Shown here: positions 23,863 to 35,752 of the stretch, in pieces
Layout: each line of letters begins with the position of its first letter
How positions within the stretch are numbered: position 1 is the stretch's first letter
Source: Theocolax elegans
Lineage: Eukaryota; Arthropoda; Insecta; Hymenoptera; Cerocephalidae
Assembly: GCA_026168455.1 (NCBI GenBank)
Contig: CM047426.1
Coordinates: forward strand, 3,775,501 to 3,839,500
Length of the DNA stretch: 64,000 nucleotides
Reading direction: 5' to 3'
Program-made: the position numbers and the translations under genes
Notes under the pieces: model-generated
Told to the model about the DNA's origin: nothing
The model's input: the letters and a program-made list of their open reading frames with translations, nothing else
The model's database searches: none

Positions 23863-26187
23863 GTTAATAAAAATTAATTTATTTGACCATTAATTATGGA
23901 CGTACTTGCTATTTTGGGTCAAAACAAAGGTTATAAATACTTCTATTTTTATATATTCGGTGTGTTGTAAATTAAAAAATTAATTACTATAAAGTTTTGA
24001 GGTGACGAACAACTTAAATTAAATAAAGGTCCTCGAAAGCAATTTCCTCGAACAATGCTTTATTAAATCAATTTTCAATATGTCAATTTTCAATAAAACC
24101 AAAAATATATATATAAATTGAAAGGAAATATATCGTAAAAGACATATTTTTTATCTTTCTTTTTTTTCGTTTCAGACAAACTGAAGGCGGAGATAGCCAT
24201 AAACGTTCACCTCGACACGCTCAAGAGGGTCGAGATTTTTCAAAACACGGAGGCCGGGTTTCTTTGCGAGCTCGTGCTAAGGCTACGTCCAGTTCTTTTC
24301 TCACCTGGGGACTACATATGTCGGAAAGGTAAGAACCCGATCCGCCCACTCGAAAGAAAAAAAGAAAGAGAGGGGTTAAACGCAAGCTCGACTTTACGTG
24401 AGCGGTTTGGTGAAAAGCTCTATTCCTCTTTTTTTTTACTCTTCGAAAATCCTTGTGTATTTATCTTTAACTCGGGTTATTTCTATACCTGTTCAATTTC
24501 GTATTATCGAGTGGGTAGTTTTGGGGTTATGTTGTTCGATCCGCGTGTCTTTGACTTGACGTCCGGGATTTATTTTGGTATATGGGGATGATTGCAATTT
24601 TTTTTGTAATTACGAGAAAAAAATTATTTGTTTGTAACGGATTTTTATGGAGACAATAAATTAATTGTTTGTTTACCATATCTCAATATATTTACATAAT
24701 TATGGTACATAGAACAATTTTTTTTTTTAATTAAAATTTTTTTATGAACAATAAAAATGTTTATCAAATTTTGAATAGGAGTTGTAGTGAATAAAACGTT
24801 AAGAATAACATTTTATTTATAATTAAAAATTTACAATAAAAAGCATAAATTTTATAAAAGTCTATACAGTAGTTCAATTAGAATTCAATTTTAATTACTT
24901 ATCACAATTTTATGACGAACGACAAAAAATATTTACGGTAAAAAAACCGTAAGAAATTATTTTACATCTAAACAATAGAAATATAACAATTACAAAATTA
25001 CAAAATTTAACTTTAATTTTTCACCAAAAAATTTCATCGAACAACAAAAATACCCACCAAATTTGCAATGAAAATCCGAACTCAAATTGCGTATCTACAT
25101 AAAAAAAGAAGAAAAATCCAACGAGCGCATAGTTGTGTATTTGCTCGTGTAGTACGTTTCCAACTCGAGGAAACTCTTCGCAAAGACCCGAAACGGTCAA
25201 CATGGTCTTCCGAATAGACGGCGTTGCGCTTCTTTGCCCACTTGTATTTACCCTTAAACGGAGGGGGGTACCTAGAAAATCCGGATTTTGAACTCGACTT
25301 CTCTCCGGGCACCGCGCAATTTATTACCGGAGTGTACGGACGAGATCCGAGGAAATACAACATCTAAATATTCGTGAAGACGAATTCTCTTTTTTTTATT
25401 TTTTTACATTCAAGGAGAAGAATTAAGTAGATTTTTCGTGTTTTATTTTAAATTTGAAATTGTAACTGTTATGGAGAAGTCGGCCGTTAGTTCGTTCGAG
25501 AGAAAGTACAGCGTCGAATTAATGAGAAAAAACGAAATATAACTGTCAAAAAAAAAGATGTAATATTTCGTAACGAGAGACCGTAACGTTAGTTTGTTAC
25601 AAAGAAATGTAACGTTAATTTGTAACAAAAAACATAACATTAATTTGTCACAAAAAACATAACGTCATTTGTTACGAAAAAACAAATAAATTTGAATTGT
25701 CACAAAAAACATAACGTCAATTTGTTACGAAAAAACAAATAAATTTAAATTGTCACAAAAAACATAACGTCAATTTGTTTAAAAAAACATAACTACAATT
25801 TGTCACAAAAACACAATTTCAATGCATTATAAATAAAGTGTCACGCGAAATTGTTACCGGATATTCGTAATATCAACTTTTACGAAAAAAACGTAATGTT
25901 AGTTCATTAGAAAAAAAAAATATCAGTTGTTGTCACAAAAAATGTAGTATTAATTTCTTACTTCGTAAAACGTATCATCATAACATAAAAATATACTGTC
26001 AGTTTGTTAGAAAATAACGTAACATCAATTATGAAAACAAAGTAATTTTTCAACAAAAACAATCGTAACCTTATTTTACTGAAAAAAATAATTCTGATTT
26101 GTTACAAAAAATGTTATAAGCATTTGTTACTAAAAGTATAACGTGAATTTATTACGAAAAATCTCACGACACATTGTTATTTACGTT
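23863..26187 (+). repeat. Segmental duplication 4, unit 2 (with exon B copy 2)
   Basis: Second unit; it differs from unit 1 by homopolymer-length changes, a deletion of about 60 bp near 24785, and an about 30-bp extra minisatellite unit near 25710-25740. Confidence 0.95.
24176..24328 (+). CDS. Cngl: CNG channel exon B, copy 2
   Basis: Second copy of exon B, with the same 51 codons, an equivalent GTTTCAG acceptor and a GTAAGA donor at 24329. It lies in the second unit of a 2.37-kb head-to-tail duplication. Because the exon is a multiple of three and phase-symmetric, B1 alone, B2 alone or both together remain in frame, but including both would repeat the start of the CNBD. Identical coding sequence argues against mutually exclusive exons with different functions. 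The likely readings are a recent duplication or two alleles placed in series by the assembler. Confidence 0.9.
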
Positions 26188-26640
26188 ACAATTTTCAAGT
26201 ATAACAAAGCCATTTTTTTGTAAAAAATTAATGGTACGTTTTTTTTAAAAACTCGCGCTGTTTTTTCGCAAATTCATAATGAATCATTGTTATTTTTTTG
26301 TAACAAATTCACGTTATATTTTATTTGTGTGTAAGTACTTTTATTTTATATATGTTTTGTTTTTGTAAGGAATTGATGTTGTCATTTTTTGGTAACAGAC
26401 TCATGTTAAATTTTCGCATTTGCGTAACTAATATAATGTTACGTTTCTGTTACAAATTTGCGTTACATATTTTTGTAACACATTATTGTTACGCCTTTTT
26501 CGTACCAAACTCACGTTATGTCTTGTATTTAATGACACATCGTTTTCCGTAACAAACTCGCGTCACCTCTTTCTCCGTAACAAATCCACATCACCTTTTG
26601 TTTTCCTAACAATGTCACGTTACCCCCTATTACGCATCAA
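25575..26640. repeat. GTTACAAAAAACATAACGT minisatellite, array 2 with orientation switch
   Basis: The forward units of array 1 recur to about 26185. Beyond that the units appear as the reverse complement (TTTTTGTAACAAACTCACGT, GTTACGTTTCTGTTACAAAT), so the array inverts near the duplication end. Confidence 0.7.
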
Positions 26641-27039
26641 GAAACTCACTTCCTAACCATCCAAAAATAAAAATTTTTGTAAACCACAAATAAAGTAACC
26701 TAACCTCAATTCATCACTCGTAAATATCGTCTACCTCGCCGCGTATACGCAACGTCGATTACGTAAGTAAAACAACCCCCACCGTAATTAATCAACATAT
26801 TAAAACATATCGGAACTCGTATACCAAAGTTAACCTATATTAACGACGGTTCACCGTCCTCGTCTCGCAGACACCGTAAATTATTTCGAAAATGAAATTT
26901 GCAAAACAGCCTTGTCTTCGGTACACATAAGGATGTTGTTATACACACGTATCGGCGTTGATATATGCACACATACGAACTTCCACAATAATAGCATATA
27001 AAGTTACAGGTGTTGGTCGGAATCCAGCATGAACCCATA

Positions 27040-27076
<37 letters not shown>

Positions 27077-27810
27077 GGAGGATATACCCTACTCAAAATT
27101 TGATGTAACGCGATCCCTTACCAATCAAGCTGCGATCAAAACTTACTCCGTATATAGGAACCTGTTTCAATACCGTCCTTCTTGCTCAAATCAAGATGAA
27201 ATCCTTAACATCTGTGTGTATGTGTGTGTGTGTGTGTAAATGTGCGTATGTCTATGTGTGTGGATGGCTTGGTAAATACAGGGGAGTAAACGAGGTGATG
27301 ACTCCCCGTGGTCGGATGATCTTCCTTCTAATGAGCGTGTCTACGAACTATATGGATCTATGTGTATATGCGTGTGTATGTGTCTGTGTATATGATATCG
27401 AGTTATATATCTATATAGGTATTAATGGATGCTCGTGCAAATTGAACGGGTGGGTGTACGCGTAATTAATTAATAGTATTCTGTTATAAATAAATAATTT
27501 ATCAATCAACTATCTACGTGCATGTGCATTAGAGATGTTCGATCCGTGTTCGAAAGTTGATCTGGTAGCGAATAGACATGAAGATAGGTTAACCGGATTT
27601 TGTATTCAGGTCCGGATCTGATATCGAATCAAACGTGTAATGTATATAATTGTATGAGAATTCACGGATCTTGAATCGAAGATTCAAAAGTAAAATAAAT
27701 TATATGACCATCCTGAATTATGTATAATATGGTAGTAATTAATTAAAATGTCTGGCGTAGATGTGAAAAAAAAAGAAAAGTGAATTTATCGTACAGTGAT
27801 ATGTAAGTGC
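26641..27810 (+). other. Intron with (CA)n and TG-rich tracts
   Basis: Contains (CA)n at 27042-27073 and TG/TATG-rich sequence at 27216-27400. ORFs here are read through these repeats; no gene is supported. Confidence 0.65.
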
Positions 27811-27980
27811 AAAAGGGCGCCAATTCAGAATTCTCTTGAATATATTAATTCTAATAAATATTTGTTATATTAACTTAATTTACATGGCACCATAAAAAAT
27901 AATTCTGAATTAGTGCCTTCTCAAAAAATAATCTGAATTAGTACCTTCTTAAAAAGAATTTTGAATTATCGCCCTTTTTT
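27811..27980. mobile_element. Short palindromic MITE (~170 bp)
   Basis: The left end AAAAGGGCGCCAATTCAGAA is mirrored on the right as AAAAAGGGCGATAATTCAAA (other strand), followed by ATTCT in both. Inside are direct AATCTGAATTAGTACCTTCT variants. No coding capacity. Confidence 0.6.
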
Positions 27981-28011
27981 ATTATGCCAATGATGGGTGT
28001 ACAATATGTTT

Positions 28012-28260
28012 ATTGATCTTTCCGAACGAAAACTTGATTTTAAATTGAAGAAGGCTCTTATTTCCTTTTCTTCTGCTACGGTTGGTTGAATTTTCCAGAA
28101 TATAGCCTTTTCAAAGATTCTTGGCATTTTTGGCCTTGATGTCCAGCTTGGACTTTGGACGGCTGTCAAATTAACAAGATGTTATGCGGCTATATATATA
28201 TATATATAAAGATGACAACAATTTCTCTAGCGAGAAGGTCGTCTCCCTCTAGCGGTGGAA
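28012..28260 (+). repeat. Dispersed repeat, member 2
   Basis: Homologous to 5576-5860 (same orientation). It adjoins the MITE at 27811-27980. Confidence 0.6.
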
Positions 28261-29217
28261 AAAATCGATAAATATATGTTAACCCGATTCGTTCGTCCGG
28301 TCTGGATCGGGTAATCTTGTAATACTATTAATTTATTTGAAGCATTATGAAATTTTAAATGCATTTTCAGGTTTAGGATTAGGTTTGATTAAATTGAAAC
28401 ACTCTTAAAATTTAAATTTTAGTAAGGTTACAATTGACGTGATGACGTAGTCGAAAATCCTCCGACTTCTCGATTGTAAGGGCACCAGTTGGATTCGTAC
28501 TTGCATTCACCCTTTTTCTAAAATAAATTTTTATCTTTCCTATTTTATCGACTTAATAAGTTGTATGAAATAAAGCATACTTAAAGATCTTAATAAATTA
28601 TAATTCTAAAAGTTCATTTCCATTCATTTAAAAACATTATATCCGATATTATATATTGTTTTATTTTTTTAAACACCATTTTTCTTTCTAATAAAAAATT
28701 TCGAAAAATATTTATCATATTACGTGAGAATTTGAAATTTAATGCACGCGCAAAAACCACCAATAATCGAAAGGACGTGAATTCTTTTCGAAATCATAGG
28801 TCGATAATGTAGAAACTTCAACTTAATGAAAAAAATATATATTTGAATTACATCTGTGAAAAAATATTCATTAATCCCTTACCTAAAATATTAACTCATC
28901 TAATATACCCTAAAACTGTATAAAAGTAAATTTGGTAAAATATTTTTGGATAACGAATAACGTAAATTCTTTTTTGAAATCATAGGTTAATAGGGTAGGA
29001 ATTCTGAAAATTAAAAAAAAATGTATTCATGAAGACATCTGATTTCTTTCTAAATTCATCAAACATAACCCCAAATTACGTAAAAAAATGTATCTTAAAC
29101 AACCAACTACTTCCTAACCAAAATCGTGATTATGTTTTTTATAACCATCAGTTGATAAAGTAGTAATAACGAAAAAAACCAATGAAATTGACATACTTAC
29201 AAAATACTGTTCAACAG
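28261..29217 (+). other. Intron before exon C, no gene seen
   Basis: AT-rich; contains loosely repeated TCATAGGTCGATAATGTAG-like phrases (28797, 28980, 29145) about 170-190 bp apart, an old tandem repeat. Confidence 0.5.
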
Positions 29218-29355
29218 GTGAAGTCGGGAAGGAGATGTACATAGTGAACCGAGGGCGACTCCAGGTGGTCGCCGACAACGGGAAAACGGTGCTGGCCACC
29301 CTCAAGGCCGGCTCCTACTTCGGCGAGATCAGCATTCTCAATATGGGGACCGCAG
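29218..29355 (+). CDS. Cngl: CNG channel exon C (CNBD core, phosphate-binding cassette)
   Basis: This is a 138-bp exon with acceptor TTCAACAG and donor GTAAAG at 29356. It encodes (G)[18 protein letters not shown], then [13 protein letters not shown] and [14 protein letters not shown](G). This is the beta-roll centre of the cyclic-nucleotide-binding domain. SYFGEISIL is the phosphate-binding cassette, whose Gly-Glu pair contacts the ribose-phosphate of cGMP or cAMP in this family. The exon joins in frame to B (…CRK|G) and to D (…TAG|NRRTA). Only one copy is present. An ORF continuing past 29355 is intron read-through. Confidence 0.95.
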
Positions 29356-29650
29356 GTAAAGAGTGCGGTAAATATTCCAAGCGAACGAGGGGGCGGAGAC
29401 ACCCAACACTCAAGCTGCCCGCCACTAAAAACCCCAGAAATATTAATTGTTGCGTAAATATATCCGAACCCCGTACTCAGCCGACTAAACAAGCACCTTC
29501 TCTATTGCTCTCTGAAAAAAAATTATCTTTTTTTACTTATAAACTTCCATCTTTTTTTATCGCTAATTGGTAAAAATTATTCAGACTCTCCTAATAGACG
29601 CTTCCTTTCTTTTCTCTTTACTTTTCTCAGTAAATTATACTTTTTATTTT

Positions 29651-29793
29651 AGAGGGTGTCGAGATCGGTATGTTACCATCGGAGTAACTTACCGACTGAT
29701 AAGTACTGCAAAGTTTTCATTAATTTTTGTAGAAACAGTACTATTCAATCAGTAAGTTATTCCGATGGTAACATAAACATTTTGACAGCCTTT
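29651..29793. mobile_element. Palindromic MITE (~143 bp) just after exon C
   Basis: Inverted arms of about 55-60 bp: the left arm has TATGTTACCATCGGAGTAAC then TTACCGACTGA; the right arm read on the other strand has TATGTTACCATCGGAATAAC then TTACTGATTGA. The outer ends GG.TGTC.A.AT also pair. Confidence 0.65.
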
Positions 29794-29992
29794 TAATTAT
29801 TTTCTTTACTATTGTGCTTACGGAAGGTAATTTTCTTCCATCGACACCACTTTCTTTCGGATGCTTACATGACTAAATATTCAAGTAGTGCAATTAAGTA
29901 GTTTTGATAAAAAAAAATTTTTTACTCTTATATCCACTTATTTAGATATTTTTATATATCCATATGTATATTTTTGAATATCTCCGCACACT

Positions 29993-30430
29993 TTCTTTTT
30001 TCTTTCCTTATTTTATAAAATTCATACGTAATGAGTTCTTTCTGCATGAATCGATCAGTATATACGAAAAACAGTTTTATTATATTCATGGCTTTTTTTA
30101 TATATTTAGAAGCCGAATTTTTATTCAATAATTTAACAACTATGTGCATGCCAAATTTTTTTTGTACTACTTCTCTAATCTTTGCTTTCACAAAATTAAA
30201 CTTTGTAATTATTCTTTTTTCTTTCCTTATTTTATAAAATTCATACGTAATGAGTTCTTTCTGCATGAATCGATCAGTATATACAAAAAACAGTTTTATT
30301 ATATTCATGGCTTTTTTTATATATTTAGAAGCCGAATTTTTATTCAATAATTTAACAACTATGTGCATGCCAAATTTTTTTTGTACTACTTCTCTAATCT
30401 TCGCTTTCACAAAATTAAACTTTGTAATTT
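29993..30430. repeat. 219-bp tandem duplication (two units)
   Basis: Units 29993-30211 and 30212-30430 are almost identical. 219 is divisible by three and the unit is open on both strands, giving a 174-codon minus-strand ORF with a repeated KAKIREVVQKKFGMHIVVKL block and plus-strand ORFs of 68-119 codons. No known domain; AT-rich chance ORFs are likely. Confidence 0.85.
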
Positions 30431-32790
30431 CGATTATTGTCCTCACGTGTGATTTAAAAGTCGAATTAGAAAGCATTCGAAAGAAATATAGCGAAAATAT
30501 GCGCGTCGAGCTCTACAGAGATTCTGAATTTGGGTTATCCATAATTAATAATTTGAATTTCCCGCTTCTGAAATTACCAACAAGGGTTTTACAAAAATTT
30601 ATATTTTAGAGCTTTGATAAGTCACTTGGATCGTAATTTGTAATTTTGCAAAGTTTCAAAAAATATTTAACACAGCAATTAATAAAATTAATTGTGTAAA
30701 TATCAGTAAAAGTCATCTGAAATTTTTTCGCTATTGTAAATTGCATAATATCAAAGGATAATATTCTCGTGAATTTGCTTAAATTTTAATATAAATTAAT
30801 AATTTGTGTAAAAACAATTTTTCGCAGTCGGTAAATGACTCGGATGGAGTACCGCACGAGTTCGATATTGTATTATAAATTGCAAAGATCTATTGTTTCC
30901 AATCGGTTTAAAATGTTCACAATTTTAAAACTATCACAGTAAAGGATAATATGTTCGTGATAATAGTACTAATTCGAATAAAAAGTTTGATACTTTATTT
31001 TAAATTACAGGAAATCTACACCTCTTCGCGTTGAAAATCGCGTTGAAAATATTGAAATAAAAAATTAAGAAAAATTACAATAAAAACGTTTGAAACGCGT
31101 GAAGGAAGCTGACTGATCTACATATCGAGAGAAAGCAGATAATTTTTATTAAAAGTAAACAAAGAATACTTTGTCGGTAACATTAAGTCGATAAAGGGTA
31201 TCTGTCGGTAACTGAATAATTCTCTATTCAAATATTAAATGTTTAAAGGAATATAATTTTAATATTTTGTGCTAAATCGTAATAATTTTATGCGATACCT
31301 AAATTGCAGAAATCTACCTTTTCCAATCAAAAAAGAATCATATTTAAGGCTATGTGATACCCAAATTACAGGAACCTACATCTAAAATCCCAAAAATAAT
31401 TAATTTAAAATGAATTAGATCGAAATAACCATTTTTTGGTCGGTAATATGTAGCTAAAAACAAAGCTGCACGGCTGCTCAAAAATCTCGTTGATTTATTG
31501 ATAAAAAAATTTGAAAAAATTCATAGACTATCTTTAATGTAAATACAACACCGTTACAGAGCGTTTTCTCGATAAAGTATACTGTTGCTTGAGAAAAAAT
31601 AAATACTGATTTTGTTTTAATGGGTTCACATCTCCTTAAATTAAAAATCCAAGAAAAACTGCAAGATAACGTTCGAACATATAACACAGAAGCTGACAAA
31701 AACTATTTAAAAATAAGTATCACTTTTTAGATGCTCGGTTGGTAACAATCCCCAATGTCGGTAACTCATAAACAAAAATTCGATTCACATGTACACCCGT
31801 ATTCTTAAAGTCACTCGGTTCTCGGTAATCCTTGTACATTTCGTTTCCTCGCGTTTATTCGACGCCGGGGGAAATTAGCGGCGCGAATCCCCCCTATTCC
31901 GACAATTGAATTGGAAACAACGCGACGTGTGCTACTTGCAGTTGAACCCACGAGACAGAGAAAGAGAGAAAAGGCTATAAATTGCTGGGTTAGGTACCGT
32001 TTCCGTCTTGCCCTTATTCGGACTAAGAGATTGGATTCAGCTTTAATTTCAGAAAATTCAACGGTTGAGCTCGACGCGCGCACGCACACATAACCTATAT
32101 GTCCATGTTCAAAATTTCCTTTTTTTTATCCGTATATACTTATAGTCCCCCGTGTAATTTTTTGCTTTTTTTTCTTTATCACGGAGAAAATAATTTTTTC
32201 TTAATAAAGAAAATATACCGTGACAACGCGGTGACCTTAAAATTACCGTAACAGTACCGTCACAATTGTAATATTACGACTTTTTAGGTTGAATTTTTTC
32301 ATTTTCTTTACTATAACGTTGTCACGGTAAGTTTTTATTAGACAAAAAATTTACTCTTATTTCTTTTGCATCAATTATTTTGATTATTATACTGACACTT
32401 GGTTTTACAATTTTTAGATTCTTTTTTTTGGCTTCGCGCGGTAATCTATGTACCTTTAAAACAAAAGTGTCCGTCCAGGGGAACGATATCATATGGCAGC
32501 TTAAGCTTGGCCCTTTCTCTCGAATTATCCCTGTCCTTTGTATTATACATATATATATATATATATTTAAATATAATATCTTTTTTACGATAAATTAATC
32601 TGACTGAAATTTTTTTTTATATATTTAAGATCCTTTTTATGCTAGCCTATCTTTTACAAGTATAACCGATCGATACGATCATTTTATCGGTGTTGCGATA
32701 TCGTATCCATCGATTAGTCGAGTGTGAAGCTTACATGGTGAAAAAAAATTATTTCTGAAATTATAAATAAATAGTTTAGGAAACGCAGAG
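30431..32790 (+). other. Intron with recurrent GTCGGTAA motif
   Basis: AT-rich intron in which GTCGGTAA or TTGGTAAC occurs repeatedly (about 30827, 31172, 31203, 31439, 31739, 31758). The 31800-32095 stretch is less AT-rich but no gene could be supported. Confidence 0.5.
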
Positions 32791-35670
32791 TAATCCGAAA
32801 TTCAAATTTCCCGCGCTTGAGAATTTTGCGTTCTTAGTTATTAAAAAAAATTGTATAACCTTTACGAAAACCAGAAGAACACTGACATTTATAATGTCGC
32901 ATAATCTATTATCCTGTAAATATTGAATTAATTACGGTCACTCATTCGTTATATTATATGCTTTAAAACATTCTAACCTACAAACTTAATTTTCAGAACG
33001 ATAAATATGACGAATAAATGAGCAGAGATAATTCAAATTTAATAATAGAACCACAAATTATCATTTTCTTCATGTTTTCGTAAAACTATATACATATTTT
33101 TTATTAGAAACCAAAAGCTCGGGAGATTCGAATTTGGAATGATCTTTGACATCCTTTTAATAAGTACGTTGAGAAAAAGATTATAAATTGTAAAAAAGTT
33201 TAAAATATTTTTTTAATTTAAAATATTTACGAAATTTCATGTGATTCAATATTTATACATACATTGTCAATTATAATTAAAAATTCAAAAGCTTGGGAAA
33301 TTTGAATTTTAAATTTAACATCTTCTTTAGCTCTATATTGAGTGAAAGATTCTATATTGTAAAAAATGTTGTAATATTTCCACAATTTAAAATATGTATT
33401 GGATTCAATATTTAAATTTTCTAATAATTTTAAATCCTCAAATAAGATGTTAAACGAATTTGTTTAAAACTTCACTTTATCCTTTCGATAAATATAAAAT
33501 TTGAAAAACAATAACATAACCTCTAATTTTTTTTTCGTTAATTCGAATCACTCCTTCCTCTCCCTAGTACGAAATGGGAATTTATTATCACAGATTTTGA
33601 TATCGAAATCAATTTATTGAGCTTGATAGAAATTTCACCGTTTATATACGTTATACACCGGGAGAATTGAACTATCAAACTTTCAATACGTCACTCTACG
33701 TTTCCTTCCTGAGCGAACTAAAATCCATTATAGATTATAATTACGATATATTTCGAAAGGGAATTTTCCAATTGAAAAATAAAAAATTTATTTTACAAAA
33801 AAAGAAAAATTTTTTTCACCCGTGTAAGCGAAACAACTCCTTGTAGATTCTCCACTATCTTGTGTTTCGTGTGTACACGACGACACTTTGTATCTGTCAT
33901 TTGAGTGCAAAAAAAACCACAAAAAAAACAAACAAACCCTACATATATATTAGAATTTTCGTACACATATAAACGTCTCGAAATAGCAGGTGTAATTAAA
34001 CGTATCGCGGAAAATTTTCGAATGAAATTAAACGCCAAGAATTCTCATCACGTTTTATTACTCCTGCTTGGTCGAAATGTTTCAACACCCCAACCCCCTA
34101 TTTTGCAACACTATAGATAATTTCCCTAATGTCTCTAAAATTGCACTAACCGTGTAAGGTATTTTTTTTTCAATCACCTCTCTAATTTTCCACATTGCGT
34201 TATATATTTACCCTCTTTTTTTGGACTGCTTGGTAATATGCGATATATATATACTGTCGATAATTGCACACGAGGGAAGAATTTCTTGAGTCTTTGCTAT
34301 GTATATATATATATATATACTGTCTATCTTTTCCTTGTATTACTCTGAGAAACTTTGTCTTTGTTGAGAATCCTCGAGTTCTTTTAATTAAAATTTATTC
34401 TTTTTTTTGCTCTTGTGCATGATTATCGAGCCAAAGAAAGACGGAGCTTGGGTTGAAAATGAAGGGAAATAATTTATTATGGGATAATTAATGATTTAAC
34501 ATGCGTTGATAAATTGTTTAACAAGTTGTATTGTTACTGGTTTTTGTCCGAAAGTTTTATTTTTGAAATATGACTTTTTAGAAACAGGGTTCATCAAATA
34601 GATTTAAGGTTTTAAATCTTGAGTAAGTTGTATTACTTTTTAGATTTTTTTCAAAGTTTAGTGTTACTATCTTTAGTATTTAAATTTTTTAGGTGACTCG
34701 TTTACAATAAAGTTCTATTAATCAATTGTGGCTCTTCGTACCATGATTTTTTAGTAAAATATGTCATCGAACAAGCTGAAAGTTAATTGACTTAATGTAT
34801 ACCTTAAATTTTTTAAACAAATTATATTATTATTGACTTTTATTTAAATTTTTCACTATCTATTTACAAGAACAATTATCTAATCTGGAAATATGACTTT
34901 TCGAACAATTACTTTTTAGTAAATTGTTTCATCGAGTAAGCTTGAATTTCAAAGTTTTGCTTAATTTTTTTATACAAATTGTATTATTATTGACTATTTT
35001 TAAACTAATTTATGTGCAAAAAAAGTTAATTAATCAATTTTATATCTTGTAAAATCATGATTTTTGACTAAAATGTTTCATCGAAGAGGTTGAATCCACT
35101 TAAATCAAACAAAATTGTAAATATCACTGAAAATTTAAATTATTTATTTTAAAAAATTTATAATAATACAACTTTAAATAAATTATTAATTATCCATGAT
35201 AAATTATATTTCCAATGTAAATCTAACCCTTTTTAAATCCATAAATGGCATGTAACTTGTGCACTTATATAAACATATATACATACTTAATATCTCTATA
35301 ACCTCTTTCACTAAAAATTTTCCTAAAAAAGATTTTTTTTAATTTTGACAATAATTACACCTTGTTCGATCGATAAAAAGAAATCCAAGAAATTCTTCTT
35401 AGGTACTTAATTAAATTTTCTAAAAAATCTCCACCATACACGCCAATCATCCCTTACTCTATGGTACTGCGTTACTCGCATTTTTTATATACACCCACAT
35501 ATGTATAAATAATATTAAAAAGTAGGTTTATTGCTTTCCATCCCTATTCTCTTTCTTTCTTTTTTTTATACTATTACGTACATACAAATATATATTTATA
35601 ATGACTTTTTTCGCCTCTTAGAGTAATATAAACCACTTGTAGTACTTGCATTATATTCTTTATTACCTGT
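32791..35670 (+). repeat. Intron of decayed tandem repeats
   Basis: Three decayed units around AAATTTCCCGCGCTT/AAGCTTGGGAAATTTGAA at 32803, 33118 and 33290. A second family of about 150-bp units follows at 34470-35100, with the phrase TTTCATCGA.TAAGCTTGAA and ATTGTATTATTATTGACT. No genes. Confidence 0.55.
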
Positions 35671-35677
35671 TAATATA

Positions 35678-35752
35678 CAGGGTGTCAAAAAAGTTGTCCA
35701 CCGTACATAACTTCCCTAAAGACATATATACACATACTTTTTTGACACCCAG
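35678..35752. mobile_element. 75-bp hairpin MITE remnant with TA target site
   Basis: CAGGGTGTCAAAAAAGT on the left and ACTTTTTTGACACCCAG on the right, flanked by TA on both sides. Its ends resemble those of the MITE at 7620-8076, suggesting related Tc1/mariner-type families. Confidence 0.7.

Noticed and set aside
21808..24328. Mutually exclusive exons for the B pair
   Set aside because: The two copies encode identical protein, so alternative use would give no difference; duplication or assembly artefact explains them better.
31811..32089. Possible gene in a less AT-rich stretch (ORFs on both strands)
   Set aside because: No domain, no splice-site pairing and no agreement between strands.
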